Program-made: the position numbers and the translations under genes | The notes under the pieces: generated by a model | The model's input: only the letters and a program-made list of their open reading frames with translations | Database searches by the model: none | What the model was told of the DNA's origin: nothing | Source of the DNA: DATIJJ01 sp039936115 | GTDB taxonomy: Bacteria > Pseudomonadota > Gammaproteobacteria > DSM-16500 | DNA length: 11,243 nt | Reading direction: 5' to 3' | Assembly: GCA_039936115.1 (NCBI GenBank) | Contig: JBDTIZ010000205.1 | Location: 1-11,243, forward strand | Shown here: one piece after another, positions 1 to 5,985 of the stretch | How positions within the stretch are numbered: the first letter of the stretch is position 1 | How the letters are laid out: each line of letters starts with the position of its first letter

Positions 1-53
1 AATAAAAATACATTTTGTTTTTTTTATGACTTTATTTATGTTTTGATTCCGGA

Positions 54-72
54 CCCCGCAACAAGTGCGGGG
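54..72. repeat. Palindromic repeat element, stem-loop
   Basis: A perfect 7-bp stem, CCCCGCA (54-60) and TGCGGGG (66-72), closes on a 5-base ACAAG loop. The flanks ATTCCGGA and TGACAG are typical of dispersed palindromic elements found in many AT-rich proteobacteria. The same loop, on a different GC-rich stem, occurs at 4111-4131 and (as CTTGT) at 4338-4358, so this is probably one of several family members in the genome. No coding role is seen. Confidence 0.7.
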
Positions 73-172
73 TGACAGTAGTGTAAAGTGCTGGATGACA
101 GTGGTGTAAAGTGTGGGGTGACAGTGGTGTAAAGTGCTGGGTGACAGTGGTATAAAGTGCTGGGTGACAGTA
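73..172. repeat. 23-bp tandem repeat, about 4.3 copies
   Basis: TGACAG recurs at 73, 96, 119, 142 and 165, an exact 23-base period. Each full unit reads approximately TGACAGTGGTGTAAAGTG plus CTGGG. Copy 1 (73-95) has TAG for TGG, copy 2 (96-118) has TGGGG for CTGGG, copy 3 (119-141) is the consensus, and copy 4 (142-164) has TATAA for TGTAA; copy 5 is cut off after 8 bases. The array starts at the right arm of the palindrome at 54-72, so it looks like local expansion of the edge of that element. There are no unique spacers, so it is not a CRISPR array. It may vary in copy number between strains. Confidence 0.85.
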
Positions 173-190
173 TGACAATCCCAGCACTTT
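154..190. terminator. Inverted repeat, possible terminator behind the pteridine reductase gene
   Basis: AAAGTGCTGGG (154-164, in the last full tandem unit) pairs perfectly with CCCAGCACTTT (180-190), an 11-bp stem with a 15-base loop. It sits about 30 bases beyond the stop codon of the minus-strand gene that ends at 219. The T-tract on that strand is poor (TTTATA), so termination is uncertain; it may simply be part of the repeat. Confidence 0.35.
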
Positions 191-218
191 TAGCGGGGCA
201 GAGAGGAGGGTATAAAAA

Positions 219-965
219 TTAAATCATCAACGACCGCCCACCATCCACCGTCACAACTTGCCCTGTCACATAATCCGCATCTTGCACTAAATACAAAACC
301 GCTTTCGCCACATCATTCGCAGAACCATAACGCTGCAAAGCAATTCGATTTATGATTTTTTCTTTGCGCTCATCACTCAACTCGTTTTCGCCCTCAGGTA
401 GCATCACTGTGCCAGGCGATACAGCATTAACACGAATATCTGGCCCAAGTTCTTTAGCTAAGACTTCCGTCAACATCACTAAACCTGCTTTCGAAATACA
501 ATAAATCGAGTAATCACGCATAGGACGATCCGCATGCACATCAGCGATATTCACGATACAACCTCGCTGTTTTTTCAAGTAATCTGCTGCACTTTGCGCC
601 AAAAAAAATGGCGCTTTGAGATTACTGTCTATTAAATCATCCCACGCAACTTCCGTAGCACTCTCCAGCTTAGTTTTATAAAAACGAGAGGCATTATTGA
701 TTAAAATATCCAGCCGACCCCATTCTGCTGCAGCTTGTTTTACTAAAGAATTTAATTCGGGTGTTTGTGTTAAATCCGCTTTTAAGATCAATGCCGAGTG
801 CTTACGCTCCGCATTCAATCGTTCAGAAAGCGCTTTTGCCTCAGATGCTGACTGCTGATAATGCAAGACAACATTGATCCCTCTCGCATGAAGCACACAC
901 GCAATCTCAGCTCCCACGCGGCGTGCAGCCCCTGTTATTAAAGCAACTTTGGACGTTTCAATCAT
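219..965 (-). CDS. Pteridine reductase (PTR1/FolM-type short-chain dehydrogenase)
   Basis: This 248-residue classical short-chain dehydrogenase very probably reduces a dihydropterin or dihydrofolate with NADPH in the cytosol. The Rossmann motif TGAARRVG lies at 11-18, with an Arg placed as in PTR1 to bind the NADPH 2'-phosphate. LHYQQSASEA (34-43) matches the PTR1 cofactor loop, and NNAS is at 90-93. The catalytic set is D142, Y155 and K159 within DVHADRP...YCISKAG. The Asp lies 13 residues before the Tyr, the spacing in Leishmania PTR1, whereas ordinary SDRs use a Ser there. Length is normal for the family. It diverges from the methyltransferase gene across 49 bp. A PTPS-like gene two genes away supports a pterin role, inferred from context. 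The ATG at 965 is the natural family start although no strong ribosome binding site is visible. FolM and biopterin-type reductases cannot be told apart here. Confidence 0.88.
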   Translation of the reverse strand: MIETSKVALITGAARRVGAEIACVLHARGINVVLHYQQSASEAKALSERLNAERKHSALILKADLTQTPELNSLVKQAAAEWGRLDILINNASRFYKTKLESATEVAWDDLIDSNLKAPFFLAQSAADYLKKQRGCIVNIADVHADRPMRDYSIYCISKAGLVMLTEVLAKELGPDIRVNAVSPGTVMLPEGENELSDERKEKIINRIALQRYGSANDVAKAVLYLVQDADYVTGQVVTVDGGRSLMI

Positions 966-980
966 ATAGTGTAATAATCA

Positions 981-994
981 CTCATTAAAATGAG
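981..994. promoter_or_regulatory. Dyad in the divergent intergenic region
   Basis: CTCATT (981-986) and AATGAG (989-994) form a perfect 6-bp inverted repeat around AA, midway in the 49-bp gap between the divergent reductase and methyltransferase genes. Its position suits a shared operator, but the motif is short and AT-rich and could be chance. No convincing -35/-10 pair was found for either gene here. Confidence 0.25.
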
Positions 995-1014
995 ACCACA
1001 GAATAACAGAAAAC

Positions 1015-2181
1015 ATGGCAAATTTACCTACTCCCAATAAAACAGCTATTGCTCACAGTGAAAAACTTTCACAACTGATTCGCGCGGAAATGTCTGACGT
1101 CGGCGGCAATCTTCGTTTTTCTCGCTTTATGCAACTTGCCTTATACGCGCCAGGTTTAGGCTATTACAGCGCAGGTAATCATAAATTTGGTAAAAGCGGC
1201 GACTTCATGACAGCGCCTGAAATTTCGCCATTGTTTGCGCGCTGTGTTGCAAGACAATGTCAGCAAATTTTAACTGAGTTAAGCGGCGGTGATATTCTTG
1301 AATTTGGCGCAGGTTCTGGCGTATTTGCAAAAGATTTATTGCTCGAATTAGAAGAGCTTAACTGCTTACCAGAACACTATTTTATTTTAGAAATTAGCGC
1401 TGACCTTCGCGCAAGACAAATGCGCTTATTTTCATTACATTGCCCGCATTTATTGTCACGTATTCAATGGCTAGATACATTGCCAAAGCAACCGATTGAC
1501 GGAATCATTTTTGCCAATGAAGTGCTCGATGCTATGCCTGTCGATTGTTTTGTCTTTAGCCACAATACGTCCGCTGAACTCTCCGTGACTTGGGAAAATA
1601 ATCAATTTTCTTGGCAGCACACAGTGCCCAGCCCTGAACTTGCTCTCCGCGTGAAAGCCATTCAAGACGAGTGCGATTTAGCGGAAAACTATCAATCTGA
1701 AATCAATCTCATGCTGCCCGCATGGATTCAATCTGTTGCCGAAAGCATGCATCGTGGTTTGATTTTGTTAATTGATTATGGCTATGGCCGCCGTGAATAT
1801 TATCACCCTGATCGCAGCAAAGGGACGTTAAGCTGTTTTTATCAACATCATCAGCATAGCGATCCGTTAATTTTACCTGGATTGCAAGATATGACAGCAC
1901 ACGTGGATTTTACGGCTGTGGCGGAAAGTGCGGCAAATGGTGGGCTTAATGTCGCAGGATTCACGACTCAAGCTGCTTTTTTGTTAGCATGTGACTTAAT
2001 TTCGCTTGCAGAGGGCGCAGCCAATTTATCTGAAACGGAAAAATTTACACAAAATCAAGCAATTAAAACATTAACACTGCCATCTGAAATGGGAGACGTG
2101 ATCAAAGTGATGGGGTTACTCAAAAATCTAGAAACAGAGTTAGCTGGCTTTTCCCTGCTCGATCGTCGTCGAGATTTATAA
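1015..2181 (+). CDS. MidA/NDUFAF7-family SAM-dependent methyltransferase
   Basis: A 388-residue class I methyltransferase of the DUF185/COG1565 family. Its mitochondrial member NDUFAF7 methylates an arginine of the NDUFS2 subunit of complex I; the bacterial substrate is not established. Family blocks appear in order: the N-terminal FMQLALYAPGLGYY (38-51), GDFMTAPEISPLF (62-74), the SAM-binding glycine loop ILEFGAGSG (94-102), the acidic strand YFILEIS (122-128), NEVLDAMPV (168-176), and a later LILLIDYGYGRREYYHPDR block. Length is normal and all core motifs are intact. It is divergent from the pteridine reductase and followed after 85 bp by the PTPS-like gene, which has its own promoter-like sequence. 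The ATG at 1015 gives the expected N-terminus but has no strong Shine-Dalgarno sequence. The family call is firm and the substrate is unknown. Confidence 0.9.
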   Translation: MANLPTPNKTAIAHSEKLSQLIRAEMSDVGGNLRFSRFMQLALYAPGLGYYSAGNHKFGKSGDFMTAPEISPLFARCVARQCQQILTELSGGDILEFGAGSGVFAKDLLLELEELNCLPEHYFILEISADLRARQMRLFSLHCPHLLSRIQWLDTLPKQPIDGIIFANEVLDAMPVDCFVFSHNTSAELSVTWENNQFSWQHTVPSPELALRVKAIQDECDLAENYQSEINLMLPAWIQSVAESMHRGLILLIDYGYGRREYYHPDRSKGTLSCFYQHHQHSDPLILPGLQDMTAHVDFTAVAESAANGGLNVAGFTTQAAFLLACDLISLAEGAANLSETEKFTQNQAIKTLTLPSEMGDVIKVMGLLKNLETELAGFSLLDRRRDL

Positions 2182-2219
2182 TCTGCTAAAAATTTTTACT
2201 CAAACGCTGGTTTATCGGG

Positions 2220-2260
2220 TATAATTCCGCCCCTACTTTTAGTACGGGTAAGTTGAGGAG
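2220..2260 (+). promoter_or_regulatory. Promoter -10 and ribosome binding site of the PTPS-like gene
   Basis: A perfect TATAAT lies at 2220-2225, about 40 bases before the GTG start. Upstream only a poor -35 (TTTACT at 2195-2200, 19-base spacer, or TACTCA at 2197-2202, 17-base spacer) is present. A strong GAGGAG Shine-Dalgarno at 2255-2260, six bases before GTG 2267, fixes the start codon. The PTPS-like gene is therefore probably transcribed separately from the methyltransferase gene. Confidence 0.55.
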
Positions 2261-2266
2261 TCTACA

Positions 2267-2758
2267 GTGGCACGTTCCGCGATCGTTGAGCTGCATAAAG
2301 AAGAATTAAAATTTTCTGCAGGGCACTTTATGTTATTTTCCGCGACTGAGCGCGAAAGTATGCACGGCCACGACTATCAAATTGGCGTTGCGTTCAACAC
2401 ACTGATTGAGCAAAACGGTATGTCATTTGATTGCCGTCTTTACAAACAACGGATCGAAGCACTCTGCCAAACATTAGACTATCGTTTTATCCTGCCTAGT
2501 CTTTCAAGCTACATGCGAATTGAAGACACTAGCGACCAATGGATTGCTCACTTTTCTGACAAAATATTTCCGTTTTATAAACAAGATGCGGTGGTGTTAC
2601 CGATTTCTAACGTAACGTTGGAAGAATTGTCGCATTGGTTTTTGTTGCAACTTACAGAAGATCAAGCCGAACTGAAAAAACATGGTATTCAGGGAGTAAC
2701 GCTTAAGGTGTTTAATGGTCGTGGTGAATCGGGTGCGACAAGTTGGGGTAGAATTTAA
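2267..2758 (+). CDS. 6-pyruvoyl-tetrahydropterin synthase / QueD-family protein, non-canonical active site
   Basis: A 163-residue tunnelling-fold protein. The three zinc-binding histidines are present: H20 in FSAGHF and H33/H35 in MHGHDY. LDYRFILP (70-77) matches the LDHxxLN block and SNVTLEELSHWF (114-125) matches the family's TSEN/helix block. Canonical enzymes use a Cys four residues before the HGH motif, an Asp-His pair and a C-terminal Glu. Here the Cys position is R29, the His is Y72, and the last strand reads VFNGRGES with Glu shifted to 154. E28 or E30 might stand in for the Cys, as Glu does in PTPS-III enzymes, but that is inference. The protein is probably not a standard QueD for queuosine; a pterin-related reaction linked to the nearby pteridine reductase is more attractive. 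It starts at GTG with a strong GAGGAG. Confidence 0.8.
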   Translation: MARSAIVELHKEELKFSAGHFMLFSATERESMHGHDYQIGVAFNTLIEQNGMSFDCRLYKQRIEALCQTLDYRFILPSLSSYMRIEDTSDQWIAHFSDKIFPFYKQDAVVLPISNVTLEELSHWFLLQLTEDQAELKKHGIQGVTLKVFNGRGESGATSWGRI

Positions 2759-2801
2759 CCTCTAGACGCTGTCAACACTGTCTTTCCCGCAAAAACAGTT
2801 A

Positions 2802-3944
2802 CTACGCAACAGCCCTAAGGTTACTTACTTCATCGACATCGCAAGTAAATTCTTCTTCCTGTTTATGCTTAACACAAGCCGGCTTAAAAAATTGATAAGC
2901 TTTACACCCATTTTTATAAACATTATAAGCCGCGACACCCGAACAAATAATCGTAGCAGCTAATGCTAACGGTGGGCACGCTACAAATGGGGAAACAGCA
3001 GCCAATGTCATGCCAATAAAGCTCAGCACTTTGAAGGCTAAGTTGAGTCGAGTTTGTTTATAATGTTTGTCAACGTCGGATTGAATTGCTGCATTTTTGC
3101 GTGTATCAGCAGAATTTTCTGAATCGGATTGCCATTTTCGCGTGAAATAATCTAGGTTTATACCTTGATGGCGCTCTAACACCGTAGGTTTGTTTATCAA
3201 TTTGTTGCTAATGATTTCTTTCCAACTATCTTGATTTTCTGAATTACAATGATATCGACAACGACTACCCATATCTGCCAATAATTTTTTTTCTTTATTT
3301 TCCAGGGCGATAATTTTAATTAATTTTTTTTGATAATCTGCTGAATCTTCATCGTTTAATGCGTTAAGCTTTTCTCGTTCTTCAGCCATTCTTTTTTGTA
3401 AAAATTCTACTTCCTGTATTCTTTCATCTAACCATCCTTCAAATTCTAATTCTTGTGCCGCATTATGCAAATCGATTGTGAGTGTTATCACATCACAAAG
3501 CATAGCCAAAACAAACGCAGGCCCCGCTAACGAAGAAGCGCCTGTTAATGCTTCTAGACCATAACTAAACAAACTATAATTATTTGAGAGCGCGAGTAAC
3601 TGAGTTCCATTCAGAATATTAATAATACCTTTTGCAATGGTAGATTTTTGTCGATAGTTGTCTTTATCAGTGAGTTGCGAAATGCCCGTAATCATTGCGC
3701 AAACACCATCCGCATAATTCCAAGCGACAGCGATTTCTGATGACGTTGTTGCTGGTAACGAACCTCCCTCACCTAACAAAGACTCTCGTGTTACATCGTT
3801 CGTTAACACAAAAGAAATATAAGCTAATTCAGGTAATGTTTCCGCGCTGGACAAAAGAAATGAAGAAAATTCTTCTCTCTTGGAAGAGGAATTCTTGATT
3901 TGTTTAGGCCCATCATCGAATAGCAATTCTTTACTACTAAGCAT
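2802..3944 (-). CDS. Orphan coiled-coil membrane-associated protein, candidate secreted effector
   Basis: The 380-residue product belongs to no family I recognise. It has a Ser/Lys-rich N-terminus, a hydrophobic stretch at about 138-158, a charged heptad-like helix at about 163-225 that should form a coiled coil, and a long hydrophobic region at about 303-342. There is no N-terminal signal peptide. The C-terminal tail has EEE at 363-365, 16-18 residues from the end, and finishes in small hydrophobic residues. Orphan proteins with coiled coils, paired hydrophobic segments and a late Glu cluster are common among Dot/Icm type IV effectors, but the link is inference. The start at 3944 is preferred over in-frame ATG 4001 because it has a GAGAGAG ribosome binding site and a promoter-like TATACT between the two starts; 4001 has neither. 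It converges on the PTPS-like gene with a 43-bp gap. Confidence 0.7.
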   Translation of the reverse strand: MLSSKELLFDDGPKQIKNSSSKREEFSSFLLSSAETLPELAYISFVLTNDVTRESLLGEGGSLPATTSSEIAVAWNYADGVCAMITGISQLTDKDNYRQKSTIAKGIINILNGTQLLALSNNYSLFSYGLEALTGASSLAGPAFVLAMLCDVITLTIDLHNAAQELEFEGWLDERIQEVEFLQKRMAEEREKLNALNDEDSADYQKKLIKIIALENKEKKLLADMGSRCRYHCNSENQDSWKEIISNKLINKPTVLERHQGINLDYFTRKWQSDSENSADTRKNAAIQSDVDKHYKQTRLNLAFKVLSFIGMTLAAVSPFVACPPLALAATIICSGVAAYNVYKNGCKAYQFFKPACVKHKQEEEFTCDVDEVSNLRAVA

Positions 3945-3963
3945 AGAACTCTCTCGTTTTTTT

Positions 3964-3993
3964 AGTATATTTTTAGTTTTGATAGGGTAACAG
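3964..3993 (-). promoter_or_regulatory. Probable promoter of the orphan coiled-coil gene
   Basis: On the minus strand TATACT (3969-3964) is a good -10 hexamer, with CTGTTA (3993-3988) as a partial -35 at an 18-base spacer. Transcription would start near 3957, giving a leader of about a dozen bases that contains the GAGAGAG ribosome binding site before ATG 3944. This supports the shorter start. Confidence 0.45.
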
Positions 3994-4088
3994 ATAGACA
4001 TTAAGAGAGTATTAAATCTGATTTTGTTAAATAGAGGATTTACAATAAGAGCTATCTTGATGAATTAACCAATAAACACGCGAAAATT

Positions 4089-4143
4089 ATGGATCGCCAA
4101 ATTGACTGGATACCGCGGACAAGCCGCGGTACGACGGCGTTTA
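4089..4143 (-). repeat. Dispersed repeat copy A (inverted)
   Basis: The reverse complement of this 55-bp segment matches 4326-4380 at 53 of 55 positions. It contains a perfect stem-loop, TACCGCGG / ACAAG / CCGCGGTA at 4111-4131. With its partner it forms a long inverted repeat around the 182-bp segment 4144-4325. Confidence 0.85.
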
Positions 4144-4179
4144 TTGCCAACACCCTGCATCACAACTAACCCATTCCTC

Positions 4180-4285
4180 GCCGCCGTGGTACTGTGGCTT
4201 GTCCCGGTATCCAGTCAAATTGGCGATCCATAGTTCGTATAGATTCAACCTTCGCAAGAATAACAGGTCATTTTGCTCCACCGGA
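4180..4285 (+). repeat. Dispersed repeat copy B (direct copy, partly decayed)
   Basis: From 4206 to 4285 this segment aligns without gaps to 4355-4434, offset 149 bases, with about 72 of 80 identities. Its left part (CGCCGCCGTGGTACTGTGGC) corresponds to the GC-rich hairpin of copy C but the stem is disrupted. The second hairpin (ATTCAACCTTCGCAAGAAT) has also lost pairs, which suggests an older copy. Confidence 0.8.
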
Positions 4286-4325
4286 GGAGAGGAATTGATT
4301 AGTTGTGATATAGAGTGTTTGGCAC

Positions 4326-4434
4326 TAAACGCCGTCGTACCGCGGCTTGTCCGCGGTATCCAGTCAAATTGGCGATCCGTAGTTCGTATAGATTCCGCCT
4401 TCGCGGGAATGACAAGTCATTTTACTCCACCGGA
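4326..4434 (+). repeat. Dispersed repeat copy C (most intact)
   Basis: It contains two hairpins: a perfect TACCGCGG / CTTGT / CCGCGGTA at 4338-4358, and ATTCCGCCTTCGCGGGAAT at 4392-4410. Its left half is the inverted partner of 4089-4143 and its right half the direct partner of 4206-4285. The right edge (TCCACCGGA, ending at 4434) runs into the coding region of the SnoaL-like gene and supplies its last codons and stop. Confidence 0.85.
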
Positions 4435-4844
4435 AATGATCCATTTTCAGGATTTCTATAATCCGGAAACGAAGCATGGATGTGAGCGATTTTCCAGACA
4501 TTATCTTCTTTTTCTAGCATGATCGTGCCGCGCAAATGGGGGAAAATATGTTGTTTACCCGCTATAGTAACTTTTGCATTACAAACTGCTGCCGTCCACA
4601 AAGCATTCGCTGGAGTCGGAACGAATGACACAATTTCAATTTCACCGTTTTCTGACTGACTCCAATCACGTTTCAATTGTTCTTCTGCTTGCTTTAATCC
4701 CACGCGATATTCATCAAGTCCCGAACCCCACATATTGATGTCTTTAGTAAAAAGACTCAGCAAACTCGTTAAATCGCGCTTTCTATATCCCGCACAGAAT
4801 TGATTAAATAGTTGTTCTGCTAATTTTTTTTCTGGCAATATCAT
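4422..4844 (-). CDS. SnoaL/NTF2-like domain protein
   Basis: The 140-residue product has the look of a DUF4440/SnoaL-like cone-shaped domain. It opens with an amphipathic helix pair (FNQFCAGYRKRDLTSLLSLF, 13-32), continues with DINMWGSGLDEYRVGL (35-50), a helix, and alternating strands including IEIVSF, LWTAAVCNAKVTI and RGTIMLEK, and ends in WKIAHIHASFP (117-127). WGSG followed by an acidic residue and the closing W-x-I-x-H-x-H strand are typical. Such proteins include small enzymes and ligand-binding domains, so no reaction can be assigned. The ATG at 4844 has an AAAGGA ribosome binding site about ten bases upstream. The last three codons and stop come from the edge of repeat copy C, so the tail has probably been altered by that insertion. 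It follows the LuxR gene on the same strand after 94 bp. Confidence 0.75.
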   Translation of the reverse strand: MILPEKKLAEQLFNQFCAGYRKRDLTSLLSLFTKDINMWGSGLDEYRVGLKQAEEQLKRDWSQSENGEIEIVSFVPTPANALWTAAVCNAKVTIAGKQHIFPHLRGTIMLEKEDNVWKIAHIHASFPDYRNPENGSFPVE

Positions 4845-4910
4845 GTCGTTTTATCCTTTAATAAAAAAAATAATCCTGCCAGCATAGTAACAATTGAAAA
4901 ATCGACTGTC

Positions 4911-4931
4911 TGTCCGTGATCAACACGGACA
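4911..4931 (-). terminator. Hairpin behind the LuxR-type regulator gene
   Basis: TGTCCGTG (4911-4918) and CACGGACA (4924-4931) form a perfect 8-bp stem with a 5-base loop, starting 8 bases beyond the stop of the regulator gene. On the minus strand a run of five T follows about 13 bases after the stem, further than in a textbook intrinsic terminator. It is either a terminator or a processing/operator dyad ahead of the SnoaL-like gene. Confidence 0.5.
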
Positions 4932-4938
4932 AAATTCA

Positions 4939-5709
4939 TTACACAGAATAAAGCGACATCATGCGATCGATTTCATGAGGCGAAACAAATCCGGTTCGCT
5001 GCTTAAATCTCAGCAAATACGTTTCGACCGTTCGCGGTGAAATATCAAGTAATTGGGCAATTTTTTTATGCGCAGCACCTTGAACCAACAATCTTAAACA
5101 AGCCAATTCTTGCGTAGTGATATACGTCATACCATGCTTACCCGCGATCGTAATTTTGCCCTTGGTTAAACAGATATTTTGATAATTAATATCACGATAC
5201 GCTTCAGGCAGCGCAATTGGATTTTTATTCATGATCGTAATTAAATCTTTATTATCCGCATCAAACTCATTTACAAACTGCTCAATTGCTTTGAGTTTAT
5301 TGAGATAGAAAGAACCAGGATTCGCTTGTTCACTCGGCAGCGCAACTGCAATCATATCGTAATATTGTTTAGAACGTCTGACCAACGTCAATCCATTGCG
5401 GATATTAAATTTTTCTCGCGCAACTTGCACCGGCCCTTCAGGCAATTCTTCATCCCATAAAAACCAATAAGAATGTGCATTTTCATGTTCATTTTTGTAG
5501 GATGAAAAAACCACCGGCGCATTTTCCACTTGCTGAAAATATTCCATTAAATTGGTGTTATTCGTCAGAAGGCTAACAGATCCGTCTGCAAAACATCGCA
5601 AGTATTGAAAATAATTAAATCCAAATGCGTTTAAAAAATGCTGACTGGCTTCTTGGATTTTATTTTTTAATGCAAGTGTTGGGTGATCTAAGGATATTTT
5701 GACTGACAT
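4939..5709 (-). CDS. LuxR-family transcriptional regulator
   Basis: The 256-residue product has a C-terminal LuxR/FixJ helix-turn-helix at about 197-255. Within it, TTQELACLRLLVQG (198-211) is the scaffold helix, HKKIAQLLDIS (214-224) contains the first HTH helix, and PRTVETYLLRFKQRTG (225-240) is the recognition helix. The first 180 residues form a sensor domain that looks PAS- or autoinducer-domain-like in size and aromatic content (FNYFQYLRCF; SYWFLWDEELPEG), but the homoserine-lactone residues of true LuxR/LasR proteins are not recognised. There is no phospho-receiver domain. It should act as a cytosolic DNA-binding protein responding to an unknown cue. Only two bases separate its ATG from the stop of a 44-codon upstream ORF, and its only Shine-Dalgarno-like sequence (GTGAG) lies inside that ORF's end, which suggests translational coupling. 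Confidence 0.85.
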   Translation of the reverse strand: MSVKISLDHPTLALKNKIQEASQHFLNAFGFNYFQYLRCFADGSVSLLTNNTNLMEYFQQVENAPVVFSSYKNEHENAHSYWFLWDEELPEGPVQVAREKFNIRNGLTLVRRSKQYYDMIAVALPSEQANPGSFYLNKLKAIEQFVNEFDADNKDLITIMNKNPIALPEAYRDINYQNICLTKGKITIAGKHGMTYITTQELACLRLLVQGAAHKKIAQLLDISPRTVETYLLRFKQRTGFVSPHEIDRMMSLYSV

Positions 5710-5711
5710 AA

Positions 5712-5846
5712 TTATTTTAAACTCACTTGCAGATTTTGCTGTGCACGTTCAATCGAAGCGGTAGGAACCCAATGCTTACTAATTTCTTCAATATGTTCTT
5801 GGCATTCTACCAGCAGTTTTATTTCGATATCTTTAGCGAGATTCAT
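5712..5846 (-). CDS. Small 44-residue ORF upstream of the regulator
   Basis: ATG 5846 opens 44 codons ending TAA two bases before the regulator's ATG. The product is mainly helical and charged (NLAKDIEIKLLVECQEHIEE at 2-21), followed by ISKHWVPTAS and ending in ERAQQNLQVSLK, with no membrane segment. I do not recognise it. Its protein-like composition and the tight junction with the regulator argue for a real gene or a leader peptide. Against it, it is short, a stop codon immediately precedes the ATG, and the ribosome binding site is weak. It could also be the remnant of a longer gene. An overlapping plus-strand frame here looks less protein-like. Confidence 0.4.
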   Translation of the reverse strand: MNLAKDIEIKLLVECQEHIEEISKHWVPTASIERAQQNLQVSLK

Positions 5847-5985
5847 TCAGAACACACTTCAATATTAAAGAGCTGTTATTTTCCCATCCACCTATCCATT
5901 GGGCAATGATTATTGAACAAAATCATGTATCGCAAGCCAGATTAGAGTAAAATTCGTGGCTCCAAAATCAACAGGTTCCTCATCT

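Larger units (their letters stand above)
4002..4421. other. Gene-free interval filled by dispersed repeats
   Basis: No convincing gene lies in these 420 bases. 4002-4088 is AT-rich without recognisable signals. From 4089 rightwards the interval is largely made of three copies of a dispersed repeat, listed separately. A 107-codon open frame from 4199 runs through the repeats; its residues (for example VPRLVRGIQS) are the familiar translation of such elements, not a real protein. Confidence 0.7.

Noticed and set aside
73..172. Regularly repeated 23-bp units as a possible CRISPR array
   Set aside because: The units are head to tail with no unique spacers and no cas genes are nearby; it is a plain tandem repeat.
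2759..2801. Shared terminator between the converging PTPS-like and orphan genes
   Set aside because: Only a 5-bp ACTGT/ACAGT pairing with a mismatch-interrupted extension was found, too weak to call.
3945..4001. In-frame upstream ATG (4001) for the orphan coiled-coil gene
   Set aside because: It has no ribosome binding site and lies upstream of the likely promoter; ATG 3944 has a GAGAGAG site.
4199..4522. 107-codon plus-strand open frame
   Set aside because: It runs through two dispersed repeat copies and antisense to the SnoaL-like gene; the translation is typical of repeat DNA.
5727..5909. 60-codon plus-strand frame
   Set aside because: No ribosome binding site and no family resemblance; the opposite-strand 44-codon ORF coupled to the regulator is more protein-like.
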